From JADKIH01 sp964486655 (GTDB lineage Bacteria; Bacteroidota; Bacteroidia; AKYH767-A; 2013-40CM-41-45): a stretch of DNA of 10,198 nt. The DNA lies in NCBI GenBank assembly GCA_964486655.1, contig CAZAON010000047.1:1-10198 (forward strand). The letters run 5' to 3'. Of this stretch, positions 1 to 7,305 are shown one piece after another. The notes beneath the pieces were generated by a model. It had not been told where the DNA came from. It made no database searches and worked only from the letters and a program-made list of their open reading frames with translations. Each line of letters begins with the position of its first letter. The stretch's first letter is position 1. The position numbers and the translations under genes are program-made.

Positions 1-271
1 TTCTTACAAAATTCAAAATAGTAATGCCTCTGCCTTTCTCTGTCATAGACAACAGTATGAACATAACCGCATCTACCAGCCCCCATGCTATATTACAACC
101 AATCGCGCCAATTAACATTCCTTTTACTTCAGCTCTGTCCGCATCAATAACACTAATGGTACAGGTAAAAGTCAATGCCATTATCAATCCGAAAAGAATC
201 TCGGAAATCCTCTCGACCGGATTCAGCAATCGCTTCTGAATGACAGGCTCTTCTAAATTAATTTTTTCCAT
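1..271 (-). CDS. VIT1/CCC1-like small membrane protein, 3' part cut off by window edge
   Basis: Ninety codons are visible from the ATG at 271 to the window edge; the C-terminus is missing. The protein starts with a short polar stretch (MEKINLEEPV), then an amphipathic segment (NPVERISEILFGLI, about residues 17-30) leading into a first hydrophobic segment (about 24-42). A second hydrophobic segment follows (about 50-75, with GMLIGAIGCN and IAWGLVDAVMF). This pattern of R-SE-LFGLIMALTFT followed by GA-GCN-AWG--DAV matches, from memory, small bacterial membrane proteins annotated as VIT1/CCC1 transporter family. The family includes iron/manganese transporters, but transport by this short form is not established. 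It lies 43 bases downstream of the Ca2+/H+ antiporter gene in the same direction, so it is probably the next cistron. No Shine-Dalgarno is evident; a 13-base palindrome ends 2 bases before the ATG. Alternative: an unrelated small integral membrane protein. Confidence 0.65.
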   Translation of the reverse strand, partial: MEKINLEEPVIQKRLLNPVERISEILFGLIMALTFTCTISVIDADRAEVKGMLIGAIGCNIAWGLVDAVMFILLSMTEKGRGITILNFVR

Positions 272-273
272 AA

Positions 274-286
274 GTAAGACTCTTAC
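274..286. repeat. Palindrome just upstream of the VIT-like start codon
   Basis: GTAAGA-C-TCTTAC is a perfect 6-base inverted repeat with one central base, ending 2 bases before the minus-strand ATG at 271. In RNA it could form a 5-base-pair hairpin with a 3-base loop over the ribosome landing site. A second small repeat (TATTC-ATT-GAATA, 299-311) lies next to it, just after the antiporter stop. Neither has a T-run, so they are not clear terminators. Confidence 0.3.
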
Positions 287-314
287 ATTCCTATTCCTTA
301 TTCATTGAATATGC

Positions 315-1400
315 CTAATGAGTCATTTCGGGCAAGTAGTAATAAAGGATAGCTATTATCAGGTAAATTGTGATTAGCTGAACGCCCTTGTACCAGTTTG
401 ATTTGCCATCTGAAACTATCACGATTCCCATTAAGACTGAAAGTAAAAGAGCGCCTAATTCGATTCTTCCGAATGAAAGTGTAATAGGAGTTGGCGAGAT
501 AAAAAAGCTCATCAGCACCGCCAACGGCGCCAATAACAATGCAATTTGTATACAACTTCCCAAAGCAATCCCTAATGTCAAATCCATTTTATTTTTCCTG
601 GCCATGCTTATTGCCGAGAGGCTTTCTGCGGCACCGCCAACAATCGCAAGAATTATTAATCCGATGAATGTTGTACTCATACCCAGAGCTTTTCCGGTAG
701 CTTCAGCTGAACCGACAAGAATCTCACTCATCCATGCGGCTAATGCGGAAGCAATAATCAGAAAAATAACTGCCTTTGGAATACTCCAATGTTTTGATTC
801 CTCCGATTCTGATTCCCCTTTACTGCTTTTAAAAAAATCGGGATGAGTCTTAATCATAAAAATCAGGTATAAAATGTATGTCAAAAGCAATACAAAACAA
901 ATTCCGATGTTTAACAAATATTGTTCACGTAAAATATCGGCTCCCCCGAATAAATTATTAAAACTACTTGGCACAATCATACTGATTACTGCGATAACCA
1001 TCATCGAAGCATAGACTCTTGAGCTTGCCGGATTGAATTCCTGTGTGTGATATTTTAATCCGCCCAGTAGAAATGAAGCGCCCAGAGCAAGTAATAAATT
1101 CCCAAGAATTCCACCAATAAGAGATGCAAGGACCATTTCATGCAGTCCGGCCTTTAATGCCATAAGAATTATTATAAACTCAGGAAGATTCCCAAACGTA
1201 GCATTTAGTAATCCTCCGATGGCTTGTCCTGTATAGTGAGCCAGATTCTCCGTCGATTCACTAATTAAACGGGCAATGGGAATAATTGCGATGGCCGCAG
1301 AAAAAAAGATTAATGTATGAGACTCCGGCATGAAAAATTCCAAAACAAGTGTGATTGGAATGAAAATAAAAAGAGTATAAATCGAAAAGAGTTTTTTCAT
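315..1400 (-). CDS. cax: CAX-family calcium/proton antiporter
   Basis: This 361-residue integral membrane protein has the two inverted half-repeats of the cation/H+ exchanger (CAX) family, which expels Ca2+ from the cytoplasm in exchange for protons. The first alpha-repeat reads GGLLNATFGNLPEFI (about residues 62-76), with the conserved glutamate at E74. The second reads GGAAESLSAIS (about 255-265), with glutamate E259. In this family these two glutamates form the cation and proton site. Both halves have about five hydrophobic segments, and a polar acidic loop (about 192-204, SSKGESESEESKH) separates them, as expected for the acidic region between halves. The length is normal for bacterial CAX proteins and no frame break is visible. 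It starts 36 bases after the outer-membrane factor gene ends and is probably co-transcribed with the efflux pump. There is no obvious Shine-Dalgarno before the ATG. Metal selectivity (Ca2+ versus Mn2+, Cd2+ or others) cannot be read from sequence. Confidence 0.93.
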   Translation of the reverse strand: MKKLFSIYTLFIFIPITLVLEFFMPESHTLIFFSAAIAIIPIARLISESTENLAHYTGQAIGGLLNATFGNLPEFIIILMALKAGLHEMVLASLIGGILGNLLLALGASFLLGGLKYHTQEFNPASSRVYASMMVIAVISMIVPSSFNNLFGGADILREQYLLNIGICFVLLLTYILYLIFMIKTHPDFFKSSKGESESEESKHWSIPKAVIFLIIASALAAWMSEILVGSAEATGKALGMSTTFIGLIILAIVGGAAESLSAISMARKNKMDLTLGIALGSCIQIALLLAPLAVLMSFFISPTPITLSFGRIELGALLLSVLMGIVIVSDGKSNWYKGVQLITIYLIIAILYYYLPEMTH

Positions 1401-1436
1401 TTCGTTACATTTTGGTTTCAGAACACAAATAATTTT

Positions 1437-2822
1437 TTACCAGCCTCCTCCTAAACTTTTATAAAGAGTAACAACTGAATTTAGTTTTCGCTGAAGAATA
1501 TAAGATCGCTGTAATTCTGCTTCAAATAAATTATCCTCCTGTATAATGACTTCGAGATAAGAAGTGTAACCGAATTCGTAACGTGCATTTGTAAGTTCAA
1601 GCGCTTTTGTTGCCGCCGCGACCTGCTTGTTAAGTATTTCCAGCTGTTGATTATATGAACGATAACCATACAATGCATTATCAACTTCGGTAAACGCTTT
1701 TAATACCGTTTGTTCGTACTGGTAGGTGACTTCTTTTAGTTTGAATTCCTCCGCCTTTTTGAAACGACGGTTCTTATTGAATTCGAATAAAGGGCCAAAT
1801 AAGCTTCCGGAACCTGCAGCATAAAAACCATTATCCGATAACATTGAACTTAATTGAGGCGAAGCAAATCCAAGTATACCGTTCAGAGAAATAGTCGGGA
1901 ACATATTTGCCTTTGCCAAACCAACCCTGTTGAATTGAAACTCTACATCTCTATCGGCCGATCTGATATCAGGGCGGCGCAATAATAGTTCTGAAGGCAA
2001 ACCGGGCGGAATTTCAGGGCCCATATTCTGCTGATCATTTGCCAATCCCCTTGCAATTGATCCCGGCCTTTGACCGGTTACTACGCGTAAAGCATTTTCA
2101 GTTTCAATAATCAGGCGCTCCAGTTCAGGAATTGCAGCTTCCACCGTTGCCTCCTGTTGTATTGCCTGAAGCTTATCCAGTTCCGGAACATATCCTTTAT
2201 TAAACCTCTCTGTAATTAATTCTGTATTAATTTTCCTGGAAGCCAGTGTGCGCTTTGCGATTTCGAGCCGGTTATCCAAATCACGAAGTATAAAATACAA
2301 TTCGGCTGTCTGCCCGATCAGAGCGACCTGAATTGCATTTTGATTTTCGACTTCCGACAAATATGCTGCCTGGGCGGCCCGATTAGCATGACGTAATCTT
2401 CCAAAAAGATCCAATTCCCAGTTCATACTTCCATACATCTGAAAATAATTACCATCAATTGCGGCTCCGACAGCCTGAGCATTTGTTCCAACCGTTGCAG
2501 TGCCGGCTGTTGCATTATAACCAATCGAAGGCCATAAGTTTGATTTCACGATACCGGCTCTTTCACGAAGTTCTTCCACACGAGCTGCCGCTATCATAAA
2601 ATTCCGGTTACTGTCAAGAGCAAGTTTGATCAACTTCGACAATGCCTCATCCTTATACAAATCGGTCCAATTAACCAGCTTCAGCGAGTCTTTATTCTGA
2701 CCATTCGGATAAACATAGGTAGTATCCGCAGTGTATGTTTGTTGAGTTTCATATTTACCTCCAACCATGCAACCGGCCAAAATGAAAGTAGTCAACAAAA
2801 AATAATAAAGTATCCTCTTCAT
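1437..2822 (-). CDS. TolC/NodT-family outer-membrane efflux lipoprotein
   Basis: This 461-residue protein is the outer-membrane channel of an RND efflux pump. It begins with a lipoprotein signal peptide, MKRILYYFLLTTFILAGC, with lipobox LAGC and lipidated Cys18. Family signatures follow in order: WELDLFGRLR (about 135-144), LPSELLLRRPDI (about 275-286), the second-repeat GYTSYLEVI (about 418-426) and a C-terminal YKSLGGGW. These are the standard marks of NodT/OprN-type factors made of two outer-membrane efflux repeats. A longer reading frame starts at 2861, but I chose the ATG at 2822. That start places the basic n-region and lipobox correctly and lies just after a strong GGAGGGAGGA sequence, whereas the longer start would overlap the RND gene and spoil the signal peptide. 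Only one base separates the RND stop from this start, so translation is probably coupled. It should form a trimer docking with the adaptor encoded at 6032-7180. Confidence 0.95.
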   Translation of the reverse strand: MKRILYYFLLTTFILAGCMVGGKYETQQTYTADTTYVYPNGQNKDSLKLVNWTDLYKDEALSKLIKLALDSNRNFMIAAARVEELRERAGIVKSNLWPSIGYNATAGTATVGTNAQAVGAAIDGNYFQMYGSMNWELDLFGRLRHANRAAQAAYLSEVENQNAIQVALIGQTAELYFILRDLDNRLEIAKRTLASRKINTELITERFNKGYVPELDKLQAIQQEATVEAAIPELERLIIETENALRVVTGQRPGSIARGLANDQQNMGPEIPPGLPSELLLRRPDIRSADRDVEFQFNRVGLAKANMFPTISLNGILGFASPQLSSMLSDNGFYAAGSGSLFGPLFEFNKNRRFKKAEEFKLKEVTYQYEQTVLKAFTEVDNALYGYRSYNQQLEILNKQVAAATKALELTNARYEFGYTSYLEVIIQEDNLFEAELQRSYILQRKLNSVVTLYKSLGGGW

Positions 2823-2823
2823 A

Positions 2824-5800
2824 TTAATGTCCTCCCTCCACTTGTAAATTAGCTTTATCACTGTCTCCGTTTTCTTTCTTCTTTTTTCCTCCCTCTATCA
2901 TTACAAAGAATGCAGGAATTAAAATGACACCCACAATGGTAGCAGTAATCATTCCGCTGAAAACTGCCATACCCATAACCTTTCGGCCTTCTGCTCCAGC
3001 ACCCCAGGCAGTAAGTAATGGAATAACACCAAGTATGAATGCTAAAGAAGTCATGAGAATCGGACGGAATCGAAGTTTAGCGCCATCGAGTGCGGCATTA
3101 AGTGCATTCTCGCCTGCTTCCTTTTTCATTTTGGCAAACTCGACAATAAGAATTGCATTTTTGGCATTTAACCCTATGAGCATCACAAGTCCGATTTGCG
3201 CGAATACATTATTGACATAACTCAAAGACCACAACCCCGAAATAAACAAACCTATGAATGCGCCCATAACTGCCCAAGGGGTTCCGAGCAGAACACTGAA
3301 AGGAAGCTTCCAGCTTTCATATTGTGCGGCAAGTATCAGGAATACAAATAACAATGCCATTGCAAATACTGTTGCGCCTTTCCCCTCTGCCTCTTTTTCC
3401 TGATATGAAATATTGCTCCATTGATAACCGATGTCGGCGGGTAATACTTCTTTAGCGGTTTCCTCCAACGCTTTTAAAGCTTCGGCCGAACTATAGCCTG
3501 GCGCCGGCATTCCGCCAAGCTCTGCCGCCCGGTATATGTTAAAATGGTTTGTATACTGCGGACCTACCGTATCTTTAACGGTGACAAGTGTACTAAGCGG
3601 AATCATTCTTCCGTTTTTATCTCGTGAATAATATTGAGAAAGATCCTCCGGTCTCATTCTATAACTGTCCTCGGCCATAACATAGGTTTTATACTGGCGA
3701 CCGAATTGATTAAAATTATTAATGAATGAAGAGCCCATCAAAGTAGATATTGTCTGATTTACGGCATCAAGACTCAATCCCAACTTCTGAACTTTATCCT
3801 TATCAACAACAATTGATTTCTGCGGAACATTAGCCCTATACATGGTGAATACCTTTGCGATCTCCGGACGCTTACTGGCTGCCGCAATAAATTTCTGCGA
3901 TTGTTCGGCCAGATATTGCGGAGAGCTTCCCCCAAGGTCCTGCAGATACATGGAGAAGCCTGCCCCGTTTCCTAAACCAATAATAGGAGGCGGACCGATT
4001 GCAATTACAGTAGCTTCTGTAATATTCTTCATGCATATGGCATTAACTTCCTGAGTAAGTTGATTCGCTGTTTTAGTTCTTTCCTTCCATTCTTTCAGTG
4101 AGACAAAAAATGTTGCGGAATTCGGCGAAACCGTATTCGTTAAAAGGTTGTTTCCATTAATTGTTGTATACAATTCAATCTCCGGAATCCCTTTAAGAAT
4201 TGCTTCGACTTTTTTAGTAACAATATCGGTTCTCTGCAACGAGGCGGCATCAGGGAGTTGCACGGCCATGATAAAATAGCCCTGATCTTCTTCGGGAACA
4301 AATCCGGCAGGAATTTTCTTTCCTAATAAAATTGTTACTCCAACAATACCAAGCAAAATAACAACGGTCACAATAAGTTTACGCGCAAAAAATCCGGCGA
4401 CCTTTACATAGCCATTTGTAAACCTGTCAAACACCCGGTTGAAAGCGGAAAAAAAACGGGCCAGCATTCCCTTTGATTCCTTCTTTGGTTTTAAGAGAAT
4501 GGATGCGAGGGCCGGACTTAATGTCAATGCATTAAAAGCAGAGAAGGCGACTGATATGGCAATAGTTATTGCGAATTGCTGGTACAATCTTCCGGTAATC
4601 CCTCCTGTCATTGCGACCGGAACAAATACAGCGGCTAGAATTACGGCAATTGCAACCACAGGTCCTCCCACTTCCTTCATGGCTTTTCGCGTTGCCTCCT
4701 TTGGTGAAAGTCCGTGTTCAATATGATGCATTACAGCCTCAACAACTACAATGGCATCATCCACTACGAGTCCGATCGCCAACACCAGACCGAGTAACGA
4801 CAATACATTCACCGAAAATCCGAGCAAAGGAAATACGATGAAAGTTCCGATCAGCGAAACCGGCACCGTTAAGAGCGGAATCAATGTTGCACGCCAGTCC
4901 TGAAGAAACAGGAATACAACAAGTATAACGAGTAATACAGCTTCGAAAAGCGTGTGAACAATTTCATTGATCCCTTCACTTACAGCCAAAGTCGTATCAA
5001 GCGCATATTCCTTCTCAATGTCGGGAGGAAACCGATGTTCAAGTTCCTCTATTTTACTTTTAATTTTTGCCGCAACGTCAAGTGCATTTGTGCCCGGAAT
5101 CTGATATACCGCGATAGTAGCTGCAGGAGAACTATTCAGGCGGCTTGTCATTTTATAGTCTTCGGTTCCCAACTCAACGCGGGCTACATCATGTAAATAA
5201 ACGAGAGCGCCGCCGGCACTCGACTTTAAAACAATATTTCCGAAATCTTTTTCAGTAATAAGACGTGATTGCAGCTGCGCGACGTAAGTGTTTTGTGTTC
5301 CGGGTACTGCAGGTTCAGCACCAAAGCTTCCACCTGTTTTAATAATATTCTGTTCTTTCAGCGCCTGTGTCACATCCTGTATTGTGAGATCATATCTTGC
5401 AAGAAGATCGGGTTTCAGCCAGATACGCATACTATATTCAGATCCTCCGAATACAAAAACATCACCTACACCATTAATCCTTTTAAGGTGGTCGACAATA
5501 TTGATAAATGCATAATTGTTAATGAATTTTGAGTCGTAAGTTCTGTTTGGCGAACGAAGAGAAACAAGCATTAACGGGAAAGTGAGTGACTTTTTAGTTG
5601 TCACACCCAGTTCTTTTACTTCAGGCGGAAGAAAAGGATTTGCCTGCGAAACACGATTCTGAGTCAACATGTTAGCATTATCGAGATTCGTACCCACTTC
5701 GAAGGAAACTTCAAGAGTTGTCGCACCATCATTCGTATTTATGCTACGCATGTAAATCATTTGTTCCACGCCGTTTACCTGTTGCTCAAGCGGTGTGGCA

Positions 5801-5982
5801 ACCGTCTGTTCCATGTTTACGGCATTCGCTCCGCTGTAATTGGCAGTTACTTTTACCATAGGCGGAGTGATTTCCGGATACTGCGAAACAGGTATCCCCT
5901 GCAAAACAAGCAATCCTAAAATAATCATCAGGATTGAAAGTACCATTGCAAAAATGGGTCGTGATATAAAAAATTCACTCAT
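2824..5982 (-). CDS. RND multidrug efflux transporter, HAE-1 type (AcrB/MexF-like)
   Basis: This 1052-residue protein is the inner-membrane, proton-driven pump of a tripartite efflux system, at the usual full length. It opens with MSEFFISRPIFAMVLSILMI (first transmembrane helix) and has the large periplasmic loops after TM1 and TM7. The proton relay is intact: GLVVDDAIVVVEAV gives D408 and D409 (equivalent to AcrB D407/D408), and IGLNAKNAILIVEFAK gives K941 (AcrB K940). These motifs indicate the HAE-1 drug-efflux branch, not the heavy-metal (CusA) branch. The second loop has GPPPIIGLGNGAGFSMYLQD (about 663-682), which resembles MexF/OqxB-type pumps more than AcrB. Several phenylalanines of the AcrB hydrophobic trap are absent (see findings). 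The C-terminal tail is short, lysine-rich and hydrophilic. It follows the adaptor gene by 49 bases and precedes the channel gene by one base. Substrates cannot be determined here; amphiphilic drugs are the family norm. Confidence 0.97.
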   Translation of the reverse strand: MSEFFISRPIFAMVLSILMIILGLLVLQGIPVSQYPEITPPMVKVTANYSGANAVNMEQTVATPLEQQVNGVEQMIYMRSINTNDGATTLEVSFEVGTNLDNANMLTQNRVSQANPFLPPEVKELGVTTKKSLTFPLMLVSLRSPNRTYDSKFINNYAFINIVDHLKRINGVGDVFVFGGSEYSMRIWLKPDLLARYDLTIQDVTQALKEQNIIKTGGSFGAEPAVPGTQNTYVAQLQSRLITEKDFGNIVLKSSAGGALVYLHDVARVELGTEDYKMTSRLNSSPAATIAVYQIPGTNALDVAAKIKSKIEELEHRFPPDIEKEYALDTTLAVSEGINEIVHTLFEAVLLVILVVFLFLQDWRATLIPLLTVPVSLIGTFIVFPLLGFSVNVLSLLGLVLAIGLVVDDAIVVVEAVMHHIEHGLSPKEATRKAMKEVGGPVVAIAVILAAVFVPVAMTGGITGRLYQQFAITIAISVAFSAFNALTLSPALASILLKPKKESKGMLARFFSAFNRVFDRFTNGYVKVAGFFARKLIVTVVILLGIVGVTILLGKKIPAGFVPEEDQGYFIMAVQLPDAASLQRTDIVTKKVEAILKGIPEIELYTTINGNNLLTNTVSPNSATFFVSLKEWKERTKTANQLTQEVNAICMKNITEATVIAIGPPPIIGLGNGAGFSMYLQDLGGSSPQYLAEQSQKFIAAASKRPEIAKVFTMYRANVPQKSIVVDKDKVQKLGLSLDAVNQTISTLMGSSFINNFNQFGRQYKTYVMAEDSYRMRPEDLSQYYSRDKNGRMIPLSTLVTVKDTVGPQYTNHFNIYRAAELGGMPAPGYSSAEALKALEETAKEVLPADIGYQWSNISYQEKEAEGKGATVFAMALLFVFLILAAQYESWKLPFSVLLGTPWAVMGAFIGLFISGLWSLSYVNNVFAQIGLVMLIGLNAKNAILIVEFAKMKKEAGENALNAALDGAKLRFRPILMTSLAFILGVIPLLTAWGAGAEGRKVMGMAVFSGMITATIVGVILIPAFFVMIEGGKKKKENGDSDKANLQVEGGH
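2830..2839 (-). promoter_or_regulatory. Strong Shine-Dalgarno for the outer-membrane factor, inside the RND gene
   Basis: On the minus strand this reads GGAGGGAGGA, with 7 bases between its end and the ATG at 2822. It lies within the last codons of the RND transporter gene (the Glu-Gly-Gly before the final His). It decides the start of the lipoprotein gene and contrasts with the other genes here, which have no clear Shine-Dalgarno sequence. Confidence 0.75.
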
Positions 5983-6007
5983 ATATTAGAATGTTATTTG
6001 CACTGAA

Positions 6008-6018
6008 ATTCTTAGAAT
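6008..6018. repeat. Short palindrome between adaptor and RND genes
   Basis: ATTCT-T-AGAAT is a perfect 5-base inverted repeat with one central base in the 49-base gap between the adaptor stop and the RND start. It might affect message processing or be chance in AT-rich DNA. Confidence 0.15.
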
Positions 6019-6031
6019 AATAGTTGGTATA

Positions 6032-7180
6032 TTACTTTGACTGTTCGGAATCGTAATCCCAGTTCATGTCAACCGGCTTCACTTCCATATCAGGTTTTAC
6101 AACGGCATTTCCGATCATAGCAACTTTTTCTCCCGACTTAAGTCCTTTACTTATCACCCAGTTACTTCCAACACGCATTCCGACCTCAACCGGCCGGGGA
6201 ACGATTTTATTATTCTGCAATACATAAACCTGATAAATACTCTGCAGCTGATTTATAGCTTGCTGCGGAACAATTACCGCATCAACCAATTTGTCTGTAA
6301 TAAATCTGATTTTTGCATATTGCCCGGGCTTAAGCATACCGGCATTATTCTGAAATATCGCCTGGACAAGCAAACTACCCGTTTCCGGATCAATCGTACG
6401 GTCGGCAAAATCAATTTTCCCCTTCTCAGGATACACTGTTCCATCGCCCAGAACCATTTCCACAACAATCTCTTTTGTTGTTGCACCTTCAGCAGCTTTC
6501 TTTTTAAAATTCAAATAATCATTTTCCGAAATTGAAAACCGTACGCGCATTGCACCGATTGCAGAAATTGTGTTGATAACGTTTTTACCAATACTACGGG
6601 AAACATAATCTCCTACCAAAACCTTTGACACTCCGATAACGCCGGAAATAGGTGCTTCAATTTTTGAATATCCGAATTCCACACTTGCATTATTATAAAG
6701 CGCCTTCGCACTTTCAAGGTTCTGCAATTGAGCCTCATAGGCCGCTTTCGCAGCATCCAGATCTCTTTCACTTAATGCTTTCATTTTTGCCAATGGCTCT
6801 ACCCTGGCTAAATCTGCCTTTGTTTTTTGCACCAATACTTCTGCCTCGGCTACTCTTGCCTGTGCCGAAGCAAGTTTATTACGCAATTGTATGTCATCAA
6901 TTGTATAGAGCAATTGCCCCTGTGTCACCTTGTCCCCTTCCTTAAAGTGGATACCAGTAATCCATCCTTCAACCCGTGGCTGAATATCAATGTCACTCTG
7001 CCCAAAGGTTTGTCCGATATATTCCGAATAAACCGGCAAGGTCCGCTGCGCAGCAGTTACAACATTTACATCCGGAACTATCTGACTGGTTGTTTTTTCA
7101 TTTTTGCATGATGCAGTCAGAAGGACGCTAACGATAAGAAAGCCAATCCTCTTAAAGGAGTCAATTAACATATATTGCAT
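6032..7180 (-). CDS. RND efflux periplasmic adaptor lipoprotein (AcrA/MexE-like)
   Basis: This 382-residue membrane-fusion protein links the RND pump to the outer-membrane channel. The N-terminus has Lys/Arg (K10, R11), a hydrophobic core and LLTASC ending at Cys25, a probable lipobox (threonine at -3 is not ideal), so it is likely anchored to the inner membrane by lipid. Next come the first half of the lipoyl-like domain (about 62-98, VEGWITGIHFKEGDKVTQGQ), a coiled-coil hairpin rich in Ala, Glu and Lys (about 98-165), the second lipoyl half (about 168-195, KIEAPISGVIGV), the beta-barrel (about 205-292, DFADRTIDPETGSLLVQA then LKPGQYAKIRF) and the membrane-proximal domain (about 300-370). 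This order is standard. It is the first gene of the leftward cluster. A second in-frame ATG at 7171 (Met4) is an equally possible start, because the predicted promoter would leave only a very short leader before 7180. Confidence 0.95.
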   Translation of the reverse strand: MQYMLIDSFKRIGFLIVSVLLTASCKNEKTTSQIVPDVNVVTAAQRTLPVYSEYIGQTFGQSDIDIQPRVEGWITGIHFKEGDKVTQGQLLYTIDDIQLRNKLASAQARVAEAEVLVQKTKADLARVEPLAKMKALSERDLDAAKAAYEAQLQNLESAKALYNNASVEFGYSKIEAPISGVIGVSKVLVGDYVSRSIGKNVINTISAIGAMRVRFSISENDYLNFKKKAAEGATTKEIVVEMVLGDGTVYPEKGKIDFADRTIDPETGSLLVQAIFQNNAGMLKPGQYAKIRFITDKLVDAVIVPQQAINQLQSIYQVYVLQNNKIVPRPVEVGMRVGSNWVISKGLKSGEKVAMIGNAVVKPDMEVKPVDMNWDYDSEQSK

Positions 7181-7193
7181 AAGGTTTAATTAT

Positions 7194-7222
7194 CAAATGT
7201 ATTAAATAATGGCAATTAACAA
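7194..7222 (-). promoter_or_regulatory. Candidate Bacteroidota-type promoter of the efflux operon
   Basis: On the minus strand a TTG (7222-7220) is followed after 18 bases by TACATTTG (7201-7194), a full match to the Bacteroidota -7 consensus TAnnTTTG at an acceptable spacing from a -33 element. Transcription would start about 5-8 bases further on, near 7187-7190, giving a leader of under 20 bases to the ATG at 7180 or 7171. The motif is short and the region AT-rich, so a chance match is possible. Confidence 0.45.
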
Positions 7223-7242
7223 TTCATTAGTGTTATTCAATT

Positions 7243-7258
7243 TATGATATTTGTCATA
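7243..7258. repeat. Short inverted repeat upstream of efflux promoter, possible operator
   Basis: TATGA and TCATA form a perfect 5-base inverted repeat with a 6-base spacer, about 20 bases upstream of the candidate -33 element. The position suits an activator site more than a repressor site. The arms are short and AT-rich, so this may be chance. Confidence 0.2.
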
Positions 7259-7305
7259 TAATATAGTTTTTTCAAACATGCACAAATTGATAGAATCCCC
7301 GCGAA

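Larger units (their letters stand above)
7181..7305. other. Intergenic gap between unknown gene and efflux operon
   Basis: This AT-rich 125-base gap contains the candidate efflux promoter and a short inverted repeat, listed separately. I see no GC-rich hairpin followed by a T-run on the minus strand, so there is no evident intrinsic terminator for the upstream gene; read-through into the efflux operon cannot be excluded. Confidence 0.5.

Noticed and set aside
24..239. Rightward reading frame of 71 residues at the left edge
   Set aside because: It is antisense to the VIT-like gene, whose minus-strand product has recognisable membrane segments; the rightward product has no coherent features.
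298..555. Leftward 85-residue reading frame in another frame of the antiporter gene
   Set aside because: Out-of-frame overlap with the conserved CAX frame; it looks like a by-product.
388..846. Rightward 152-residue reading frame
   Set aside because: Antisense to the CAX antiporter gene, which carries conserved motifs in the other strand.
2824..5982. Heavy-metal (CusA-type) RND pump, suggested by the neighbouring cation antiporter
   Set aside because: The proton-relay motifs GLVVDDAIVVVEAV and IGLNAKNAILIVEF and the PPP-GLG-GF loop belong to the HAE-1 drug branch; no CusA methionine relay was evident.
7259..7305. Intrinsic terminator for the unknown gene
   Set aside because: No GC-rich stem followed by a T-run was found on the minus strand; the A-run near 7270 is not preceded by a hairpin.
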